The translations under genes and the position numbers were made by a program. Positions 1 to 5,711 of a stretch of 6,078 nucleotides of DNA are shown piece by piece; the stretch's first letter is position 1; each line of letters starts with the position of its first letter. Source of the stretch: Lysobacterales bacterium (lineage in GTDB: Bacteria; Pseudomonadota; Gammaproteobacteria; Xanthomonadales; SZUA-5); the NCBI GenBank assembly GCA_024710675.1, contig JANJUH010000138.1, positions 1 through 6,078 of the forward strand, in the 5' to 3' direction. The notes under the pieces were generated by a model. That model had not been told where the DNA came from. It worked only from the letters and a program-made list of their open reading frames with translations, and made no database searches.

Positions 1-1021
1 GATCGCCCGACTCGAGCCGCTTGCGATCCAGCCAGGGCGTGCAGCCCTCGCCTTCGAGCCGACGACAAACAATGTCCGCCATCTCGGCGTCCCGACGATC
101 GTAGGAAATGAACACGCGCGGGCTACTTACTCCGAACCGGACCGGGCGACTGTGAGTCGCGCCCTGACCGCCCGACTCTTCCCGGTATCGTTCGACCCGA
201 CGACGAAGATCCGCTACGAAGTCACCCAAGGGTACGTGATAGGTGGCGACCTTGAAACCGCGCCAGAAGTAGAGCACCGAATTGTGGTCGCCGGCACCCT
301 CAACGTGATCCGCGGATTCGATCGCAAAGGAGCGGGTATCAGGGCGCGGCCCTCGCAAGACATGAACGAGGATCCGTAGATGCCAGCGATTCATGCCGAA
401 GCCGACAAAAAGGAAGCTGCGCCCCTTCGCCTGGAGCGTGCTGCGGATATTGTCGGGAAGCCGCGGTTTTCCCGAAATGACGGCGACCAGGAAGTCCAGC
501 AGATCCTGTTCGGTGATCACCAGCGAATCCGGCAGATTGAGGTCGCCGTGCAAGTGGTAGACAAGGGGGCGACTCACAGTGGCTTCGGCGACCAGCTCCC
601 TGCCGGAGCCACGGAAATGGTAGTGGTCCGCGTGCGGTGACCGGCCTGCTCGCTGAAGCGCGTCTTCCATGAGGTGGTCATGGCACGATGTCACCACGAG
701 GGGAAAGCCGATGGCCGCAAGATCATCGTGGATCCGGGACGACTGGGCCCTGCGCGACGTGAAGAACTGTTGCAGGACAGACTCCAGCTCGTTATGGTCG
801 CCCTTGGCTTCGAACTCCTGAGCAACCTCGGCTAGCGGTGTTCCCGGTTCCGGCAGCTCGCCCAGTTCACCGGCCAGGATTTCCGTAAGCTCGGACACCA
901 AGGACGGACGCTGAGCATCGCCGTCGAGCAGGGGGATGTCGGGTCCAAGGAACAGCACGCAGCGCCCCTGGGCTATCACGTAGACCAGGTTGCGCCAGTC
1001 GGCGTCAGTCAGGTTTCGCAT
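1..1021 (-). CDS. SIR2-like domain fused to TIR domain, probable NAD-linked defence effector; 3' end off window
   Basis: An open frame of 340 codons without a stop runs from an ATG at 1021 to the window edge, so the C-terminus is missing. Residues about 8-275 resemble the SIR2-like fold seen in bacterial immune proteins: the opening strand and nucleotide loop CVLFLGPDI (21-29), TSCHDHLME (111-119) where sirtuin-like proteins carry the TTNxD/TQNxD motif, LVYHLHGDL (153-161) with the expected catalytic His158, and FLFVGFGMNRWHLR (203-216), matching the late GxSxxDxxLR-type motif. A charged linker (about 271-298) leads to VFISYDRRD (303-311) and a TPWLDRKRLESGD stretch (328-340), typical of the first half of a TIR domain; the TIR catalytic Glu would lie beyond the edge. 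The start at 1021 is preferred over an in-frame ATG at 1036 because GGAGGG sits just upstream of it. SIR2 and TIR domains in defence systems such as Thoeris hydrolyse or cyclise NAD; an antiphage or abortive role here is inference. Composition differs from the genes upstream. Confidence 0.85.
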   Translation of the reverse strand, partial: MRNLTDADWRNLVYVIAQGRCVLFLGPDIPLLDGDAQRPSLVSELTEILAGELGELPEPGTPLAEVAQEFEAKGDHNELESVLQQFFTSRRAQSSRIHDDLAAIGFPLVVTSCHDHLMEDALQRAGRSPHADHYHFRGSGRELVAEATVSRPLVYHLHGDLNLPDSLVITEQDLLDFLVAVISGKPRLPDNIRSTLQAKGRSFLFVGFGMNRWHLRILVHVLRGPRPDTRSFAIESADHVEGAGDHNSVLYFWRGFKVATYHVPLGDFVADLRRRVERYREESGGQGATHSRPVRFGVSSPRVFISYDRRDAEMADIVCRRLEGEGCTPWLDRKRLESGD

Positions 1022-1024
1022 CAA

Positions 1025-1030
1025 CCCTCC
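1025..1030 (-). promoter_or_regulatory. Ribosome binding site deciding the SIR2-TIR start
   Basis: GGAGGG on the minus strand ends 3 bases before the ATG at 1021. The spacing is rather short, but the match to the anti-Shine-Dalgarno is strong. The other in-frame ATG at 1036 has no comparable purine-rich sequence upstream, so the downstream start is preferred. Confidence 0.6.
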
Positions 1031-1055
1031 GGCCATGGCCGACACCACTGGTCCT

Positions 1056-1084
1056 AGGCTCGTTCACTGGCGGCGGAGAGTCAA
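1056..1084 (-). promoter_or_regulatory. Weak candidate sigma-70 promoter for the SIR2-TIR gene
   Basis: TTGACT (1084-1079, minus strand) differs from the -35 consensus by one base. The hexamer 17 bases further on, GAGCCT (1061-1056), is a poor -10 match. It lies about 35 bases before the ATG at 1021, in the only sizeable gap between this gene and dctM. It could be chance. Confidence 0.2.
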
Positions 1085-1124
1085 TCGGCGCGGCTGCGAT
1101 ATCTGCTGCACCCGCTCTCGCCCC

Positions 1125-2408
1125 TCACCTGCCCAACAACACCAGCGACAGCCACGGCAGGTAGGTGATCACCAGCACGCAGCCGAGCAGCAGCAGGAAG
1201 AAAGGCCAGCTCGCCCGGATCACTTCGGTTACCGGCGTGCGGAAGCGATAGGCGGCGATGAAAAGGTTCATGCCCAGCGGCGCCATGAAGAGGCCGATCT
1301 GCAGGTTGGCGAGGAACAGGATCCCGAAATGCACCGGATCCATGCCGTAGCCGGTCGCGATCGGCAGTACCAGCGGCGTCAGCACGACGATCGCCGGATA
1401 GCCTTCGAGCAGCATCCCGAAGACCAGCAGGAAGGCGTTCAATACCAGCAGGAAGAGCCAGCGCGCGGAGACGTGTTCCTGTACCCAGGCAAAGAGTTGC
1501 CCGGGCACATCGGCATCGATCAGGTAATTGGTCAGGGCGAAGGCGGCGCCGAGGATCAGCAGGATGCCGCCGACCAGCATCATCGCCTCGCGCACCACGT
1601 GCGGCAGCCGGGAGAGCGCAAGCTCGCGGCGGATCACGACCGTGACCAGGAAGACGTAGACCGCGGTCAATGCGGCAGCTTCCGAGGGGGCGATCCGTCC
1701 GGAATAGATGCCGCCGAGCACGATCAGCGGCAACGGGATCTCCCAGCGCGCTTCCTTCACCGCGGTCCAGGCCTCGGCGCGATCGAAGCGGCGCGCCTCG
1801 GGAGCCATCTTCGGCGCCTGCGAGATCGCGTAGACCGACAACACCAGCAGCATGAAGAGCCCAGGCAGGATGCCGGCGATGAACAGGTCCTCGACCGACA
1901 CCGGCGGTTGCGTATTCAGCTGCTGGGCGACGACACCGTAAATGATCAGCGGCAATGAGGGGGCGAAGAGCAGGCCCAGGCTGCCGGAGGCCGTGACCAG
2001 GCCGAGGCTGAAGGCGCGGCTGTAGCCGCCGTGCAGCAGTGCCGGGAACAGCACGGCACCGAGCGCGACGATGGTGACGCCCGAAGCACCGGTGAGCGCC
2101 GTGAACAACGCGCTGGCGATCAGCGCGACGATCGCGAGGCCGCCCGGCATCCAGCCGAACAGCGCCTGGGTCAGCCGCACCAGGCGCCTGGGCGCGCCGC
2201 TTTCGCTGAGCAGGTAGCCGGCCAGCGTGAACAGCGGGATCGCGACCAGCACCGGCATCTCGCCGAGGCGGTTGATCTCGACCGCAACGATGGCGAGGTC
2301 ATAACCCTGCTGGTGAAATCCGTAGAGCGCGATGGCCGCGATCAGCGCGAAGAACGGCGCACCCAACAGCGCGAGCAACAGGACCAGCAAGGCGCCGAGA
2401 ACGATCAC
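1125..2408 (-). CDS. dctM: TRAP transporter large permease subunit DctM
   Basis: Large integral membrane subunit of a tripartite ATP-independent periplasmic transporter. With DctQ it imports a solute delivered by DctP, driven by the sodium or proton gradient. The protein is 427 residues, the normal length for DctM, and is hydrophobic nearly throughout, with roughly a dozen membrane spans. Recognisable motifs include IPLFTLAGYLL (57-67), ALTGASGVTIVALG (104-117) as the first conserved substrate/sodium loop, GGIYSGRIAPSEAAAL (232-247) matching the family's GGIYxGxxTPxEAAA, and FMAPLGMNLF (374-383) matching the late PPxGxN/F motif. The start is taken as GTG at 2408, overlapping the dctQ stop as GTGA. 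The frame is open further upstream to 2723, but that extension is Arg/Ala-rich shadow sequence of dctQ with no membrane character. No strong ribosome-binding site is seen before the GTG, so translation is probably coupled to dctQ. Confidence 0.95.
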   Translation of the reverse strand: MIVLGALLVLLLALLGAPFFALIAAIALYGFHQQGYDLAIVAVEINRLGEMPVLVAIPLFTLAGYLLSESGAPRRLVRLTQALFGWMPGGLAIVALIASALFTALTGASGVTIVALGAVLFPALLHGGYSRAFSLGLVTASGSLGLLFAPSLPLIIYGVVAQQLNTQPPVSVEDLFIAGILPGLFMLLVLSVYAISQAPKMAPEARRFDRAEAWTAVKEARWEIPLPLIVLGGIYSGRIAPSEAAALTAVYVFLVTVVIRRELALSRLPHVVREAMMLVGGILLILGAAFALTNYLIDADVPGQLFAWVQEHVSARWLFLLVLNAFLLVFGMLLEGYPAIVVLTPLVLPIATGYGMDPVHFGILFLANLQIGLFMAPLGMNLFIAAYRFRTPVTEVIRASWPFFLLLLGCVLVITYLPWLSLVLLGR

Positions 2409-2872
2409 GAGGATTCGCCCGGCGGTCTGTGGACGAAGGGTTGCGCCAGCGCGTGCAGCGCCATCAGCGCGAAGACGACGGGCAGGATTGACAGCGCCAG
2501 CCAGTTCGGGATCCCGAGGAAGAGCACGGCGTCGCCCTCGCGCTCGAGCTGTACCAGCGTCAGGCTGGCGTGCGCGAGCAGCGCGCAGACTCCCGCGGTG
2601 AACACGGCCACGACGCCGCGCACCAGGTGCGAAGGCCAGCCCTGCAGGCGTGCCACCAGCGCGTCGATGTGCAACTGCCGGCCCTCGCGCGTCGCCACCA
2701 GCGCTCCGACCAGTGCGATCCACAGGGTCGCCGTGCGCATCGCCAGGTCCAGCCAGGCCGGTCCGCCGCCGGCAAAGCGGAATCCGAGCTGGGCAGCCGC
2801 CGCCAGCAGCAGCCCGAGTCCGAGCGCCGCGAGCAGGCCATCCTCGACCCGCGCGACCGCGCGACCGAGCAT
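2405..2872 (-). CDS. dctQ: TRAP transporter small permease subunit DctQ
   Basis: Small membrane subunit of the TRAP transporter, pairing with DctM. The 155-residue product has four predicted membrane spans (about 13-33, 44-61, 84-104 and 122-145). Family features are the QLGFRFAGGGPAWLDLAMR segment (28-46), corresponding to the VxxRYxxxxPxxWxEExxR motif, where Asp42 replaces the usual acidic Glu; the REGRQLHIDAL segment (62-72), matching the conserved R-G-H-I-D loop; and GIPNWLALSILPVVFALMAL (120-139) as the last span. The start chosen is ATG at 2872, because AGGAG (2887-2883) stands 10 bases before it. A TTG at 2890, overlapping the dctP stop as TTGA, would add six residues but has no ribosome-binding site. 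The gene lies between dctP and dctM in the usual P-Q-M order. Confidence 0.92.
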   Translation of the reverse strand: MLGRAVARVEDGLLAALGLGLLLAAAAQLGFRFAGGGPAWLDLAMRTATLWIALVGALVATREGRQLHIDALVARLQGWPSHLVRGVVAVFTAGVCALLAHASLTLVQLEREGDAVLFLGIPNWLALSILPVVFALMALHALAQPFVHRPPGESS

Positions 2873-2886
2873 GGCGAGCGCGCTCC

Positions 2887-3870
2887 TCAAGGCTTGCGCG
2901 CCCCGTCGAGCGCGGACAGGATCTCCGCGGAGATCAGGCCCTCGGCCTGCATGCGCGCGCGAGTGCGCTCACCGACGGCGCGCCATTTGGCAATCTCCTC
3001 GGCGCTCGGCACCTGCAGTGCGACACCTTCCTTGACCAGCGTCTCGCGGGTGGCGCGATCGTCGGCCTCGTTGGAGGTCTCAAGACGCGCAAATGCCGCT
3101 TCGATCTCGCGGATCACGCTGGCGCGATCAGCCGCATCCAGACGTCCCAGTGCCTTCTGGTCGAAAGCCAGCAGGCCCATCGTGTAGGCCACCGGCAGGT
3201 CGACCATGTAACGCACCTTGGTCGCCCACTGGAAGGCGACGGCACCGGTGGTGGTGTTGCCGACGGTGTCGATCAGGCCGGTCTGCAGGCTGGTGTAGAC
3301 ATCGCCCAGGCCGAGCACCACCGGGCTGATGCCGGCCTCCTCGAAGGCAATCCGGCCGACAGCATCGCCCTCGGGCACCCAGACCTTGGTGCCGCGCATC
3401 TCGTCCTGGCTGGCGATGGACTTGGTGCCCATCAGGTAGATGAAACCGCCGCCGGTGAGCCCGGCAACCACCATGCCTTTGTCCTCGAAGCCCTTCTTCA
3501 CGAGTGGGTCGAGGGTCTGACGCACGGCCCGGACCTCTTCGACCGTGGAAAACAGGAAGGGCAATCCATAGACCTGCACATCCGGATTGACGCCGGCGAG
3601 TTCGGTGGTCGCGAAAGCGCCGCCCTGCAACTGCCCGAGCTTGATCTTGCGCAGCACGGTCTCGCCGTTGCCCATCACGCCGCCAGGGAAGAACTTGAGT
3701 TCGACGCGCCCATCGCTGGCGGTCTTGATCGCCTCGCCGGCCGCGCGCATCTCCTTCATCCAGTTGCTGCCCTCGGGGGCCAGCGTCGCCACCTTCAGCG
3801 TCGCCGCATCCGCCATTGCCGCCATCGACAACCCGGCGAGCACGCCGGCCAGCACACGCCACATCGTCAT
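2887..3870 (-). CDS. dctP: TRAP transporter periplasmic substrate-binding protein DctP
   Basis: Periplasmic ligand-binding subunit that passes its solute to the DctQM permease. The protein has 327 residues, normal for the family. An N-terminal signal peptide (about 1-22, cleavage near ADA|AT) is followed by the mature start LKVATLAPEGSNW (25-37). Other DctP signatures are FFPGGVMGNGE (60-70), LPFLF (103-107) and the hinge segment LGDVYTSLQTGLIDTVGNT (188-206), equivalent to the xxEVYxALQxGxVDGxxN motif. The usual carboxylate-binding Arg in the GxKxRVP motif is Trp164 here (GTKVWVPEGD, 160-169), so the ligand may not be an ordinary carboxylate. The start ATG overlaps the preceding tatT stop as ATGA, with AAGGA nine bases upstream; an ATG two codons later is also possible. 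The exact ligand cannot be read from sequence. Confidence 0.94.
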   Translation of the reverse strand: MTMWRVLAGVLAGLSMAAMADAATLKVATLAPEGSNWMKEMRAAGEAIKTASDGRVELKFFPGGVMGNGETVLRKIKLGQLQGGAFATTELAGVNPDVQVYGLPFLFSTVEEVRAVRQTLDPLVKKGFEDKGMVVAGLTGGGFIYLMGTKSIASQDEMRGTKVWVPEGDAVGRIAFEEAGISPVVLGLGDVYTSLQTGLIDTVGNTTTGAVAFQWATKVRYMVDLPVAYTMGLLAFDQKALGRLDAADRASVIREIEAAFARLETSNEADDRATRETLVKEGVALQVPSAEEIAKWRAVGERTRARMQAEGLISAEILSALDGARKP

Positions 3871-4799
3871 TCGAAATAGTCCTTCGAGGAATCCTTGAGC
3901 TGGCGCGCCTGCTCGCGCGCCAGGGTGTTCGTCAGTGTCAGGCCAGGAGCTTCGGGGTCCGCGGCCAGCGCCTCGTCGAGCAGGCGGTCGTGCAGTTCCT
4001 GGTCGAAGACCATGCGCGCGTAATGCCGCGCATAGAGCACCCGCGCCATCTGGTTGCGCCCGGCCGACAGCTCGATCGCCCGCTCGAAATGGCCCTGCGC
4101 CACGTCCGGCTTGCCGCCATAGGCTGGCGGCAAGAGCGAATTCATGACCCCGAGGTAGAGCTGCGGCTCGCCGCCCGCGTGCGTCGGCTCGAGCTCGACG
4201 ACACGCTCGATGACCCGCCGCGCCTTGGGAATGTCGGCAATCGCGTCCCAGTCATCGGCGTGATTCTGGATGTAACCGGCCCATGCGGTGCCGAGGCAGG
4301 CCAGCGCTTCCAGGTCCTTGCGACTGGCGGTCGCCACCGCCGCATCGACCGCCTCGTAAGACCCGTCCGGCAGGCCACACCAGCGCGCGCCGTAAGCACA
4401 GGCCCCGCGAGCCGCGTAATCGAGCGCCCGCGCCGACAGCCGCCTGGCGCGCTCGGGTTCCGCCACGAAGGACCCGGCATAGGCGCCGTACAGCCGCCCC
4501 GCGAGGCACAGGCGCGCCGGCGAGGCCTTCGGATCCTGGTTGAGCCCGTCGAGCAGCAACAGGTAAGCGGGCAACCCCGCTGCCACCGTCGCCGGGTCGT
4601 CATGATCGAGGATTCCCGCCGAGAGCTGCGTCCCCAGCCGGTTGGAGGCGCGATCGACGAGACTGGCGCAGCCGGCCAGCAGCAAGGCGACAGCCAGCAC
4701 GACAGCGCGCCGCGCGCTGGCAGCAACGCCCACACGCCAAGGGGCACCCGCGTTGGCTCTCCCGGGTCCCGAATGCACAGTGGCAGATCGCATCGACAT
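3867..4799 (-). CDS. TatT-family TPR lipoprotein associated with the TRAP transporter
   Basis: A 310-residue lipoprotein. A hydrophobic segment (about 32-43) ends in the lipobox LLAGC, so Cys44 should be lipidated. The mature part is almost wholly helical and Ala/Leu-rich with degenerate TPR-like helical pairs, for example ARRVIERVVELEPTHAGGEP (193-212) and DVAQGHFERAIELSAGRNQ (232-250). The LLPPAYGGKPDVAQGHFERA stretch (222-241) is characteristic of the TatT component first described from Treponema pallidum (Tp0956), which forms a channel-bearing trimer and binds its partner DctP-type protein. Position immediately before dctP, with an ATGA overlap, supports that pairing. The start at 4799 gives a long 31-residue n-region; the ATG at 4793 has GGGGG about five bases upstream and is an equally good start. 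Probable role: holding or channelling ligand at the outer membrane for DctP (inference). Confidence 0.85.
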   Translation of the reverse strand: MSMRSATVHSGPGRANAGAPWRVGVAASARRAVVLAVALLLAGCASLVDRASNRLGTQLSAGILDHDDPATVAAGLPAYLLLLDGLNQDPKASPARLCLAGRLYGAYAGSFVAEPERARRLSARALDYAARGACAYGARWCGLPDGSYEAVDAAVATASRKDLEALACLGTAWAGYIQNHADDWDAIADIPKARRVIERVVELEPTHAGGEPQLYLGVMNSLLPPAYGGKPDVAQGHFERAIELSAGRNQMARVLYARHYARMVFDQELHDRLLDEALAADPEAPGLTLTNTLAREQARQLKDSSKDYFE

Positions 4800-4808
4800 C
4801 CCCCGACC

Positions 4809-5681
4809 CTACCCCGCCACCCGTGGCGCCAAGGCGAAGGCCTCACAAGCCTCCAGCGTGTTCTGCAGCAGCGTGGCCACCGTCATCGGCCCGACGCCAC
4901 CTGGCACCGGCGTGATCCACGAGGCGCGTTCGGAGGCGGTGGCGAACTCGACGTCTCCCACCAGCCTTCCGTCGGACTGGCGGTTGATACCCACGTCGAT
5001 GACGACCGCCCCGGGCTTGATCCACTCGCCCCGCACCAGCCCCGGCTTGCCGGCGGCCACCACCAGCAGGTCGGCGCGACGCACGTGGGCTTCGAGATCA
5101 GCGGTGAAGCGATGGGTCGCAGTGACTGTGGCGCCCGCCAGCAGCAGCTCGAGCAGCATCGGCCGGCCGACATGGTTCGACACACCGACCACCAGCGCAT
5201 CGCGTCCCCGCACCGGCTTGTCGGTGTGCGCGAGCAGGCTCATCACGCCCTTGGGCGTGCATGGGCGCAAGCCCGGCTCGCGCAGCGCCAGGCGACCGAC
5301 GTTTTCCGGGTGGAAGCCATCCACGTCCTTGCGCGGGGAGATCCGCTGGATCACGAGGCGCGCGTCGATCTGCGGCGGCAGCGGCATCTGTACCAGGATC
5401 CCGTGCACCGCCGGATCGGCATTGAGTGCATCGATCAGCGCCAGCAATTCGGCCTGCGTGGTGGTGGCAGGCAGATCGTGGTCGCGGGTCAGGAAGCCGG
5501 CTCGCTCGCAAGCGCGGCGCTTGTTGCGCACGTACACCTGCGAGGCCGGGTCGGCACCGACCAGGATCACCGCCAGCCCCGGCGGGCACTGCGCCGCGCG
5601 CACGCGGTCGCGCACCTTCAGGCGAATGTGCTCGATCAGCTCATCGGCGATGGCTTTGCCGTCCAGCAGGCGCGCAGGCAT
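4809..5681 (-). CDS. folD: Bifunctional methylenetetrahydrofolate dehydrogenase/methenyltetrahydrofolate cyclohydrolase FolD
   Basis: Cytoplasmic one-carbon enzyme that oxidises 5,10-methylene-THF with NADP+ and hydrolyses the methenyl product to 10-formyl-THF, feeding purine and formyl-Met synthesis. It is 290 residues, the typical length. All hallmark residues are present: PASQVYVRNKRRACERAGF (45-63) with Tyr50 and catalytic Lys54; GILVQMPLP (94-102) with Gln98; KDVDGFHPENVG (118-129) with Asp121; the dinucleotide-binding VVGVSNHVGRPM (164-175); and the C-terminal signature TPVPGGVGPMT (257-267). The start ATG at 5681 gives the expected MPARLLDGK N-terminus, although no clear Shine-Dalgarno precedes it. 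It lies 30 bases after moeB and 9 bases before tatT, so it is probably co-transcribed with both. Confidence 0.97.
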   Translation of the reverse strand: MPARLLDGKAIADELIEHIRLKVRDRVRAAQCPPGLAVILVGADPASQVYVRNKRRACERAGFLTRDHDLPATTTQAELLALIDALNADPAVHGILVQMPLPPQIDARLVIQRISPRKDVDGFHPENVGRLALREPGLRPCTPKGVMSLLAHTDKPVRGRDALVVGVSNHVGRPMLLELLLAGATVTATHRFTADLEAHVRRADLLVVAAGKPGLVRGEWIKPGAVVIDVGINRQSDGRLVGDVEFATASERASWITPVPGGVGPMTVATLLQNTLEACEAFALAPRVAG

Positions 5682-5711
5682 GAGGGGGTGTCGTCCGGAT
5701 GCAGCCCGCGA

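Larger units (their letters stand above)
1022..1124. other. Gap between dctM and the SIR2-TIR gene
   Basis: These 103 bases hold no gene I can support. I see no GC-rich hairpin followed by a T-run on the minus strand, so there is no obvious intrinsic terminator after dctM. Only short palindromes are present (GGCCATGGCC at 1031-1040, CCTAGG near 1053-1058). The base composition and codon character change across this gap. Confidence 0.6.

Noticed and set aside
146..583. Near-identical inverted 15-base copies, GCGACTGTGAGTCGC (146-160) and GCGACTCACAGTGGC (569-583)
   Set aside because: Both lie inside the SIR2-TIR coding sequence, encode unrelated positions in the protein, and occur only twice; probably chance, not an operator or recombination site.
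152..640. Two adjacent plus-strand open frames opposite the SIR2-TIR gene
   Set aside because: Neither has a recognisable motif, and the minus-strand frame across the same bases is uninterrupted with clear SIR2 and TIR motifs.
990..1958. Plus-strand open frame rich in Gln, Arg, Asp and His (322 codons)
   Set aside because: Its composition is the mirror image of the hydrophobic dctM gene on the other strand (Leu/Val/Ala codons read in antisense), and no domain is visible.
2409..2723. N-terminal extension of the dctM frame up to an ATG at 2723
   Set aside because: The added residues are Arg/Ala/Gly-rich out-of-frame dctQ sequence. DctM proteins start directly with a membrane span, which matches the GTG at 2408.
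2849..2868. Short GCGACC-type tandem repeat at the start of dctQ
   Set aside because: Only two to three units, explained by Ala/Arg/Val codons in GC-rich coding sequence.
2650..3879. Long plus-strand open frame opposite dctQ and dctP (409 codons)
   Set aside because: It is antisense to well-supported TRAP genes, has no recognisable domain, and is the kind of spurious frame that GC-rich coding DNA produces on the opposite strand.
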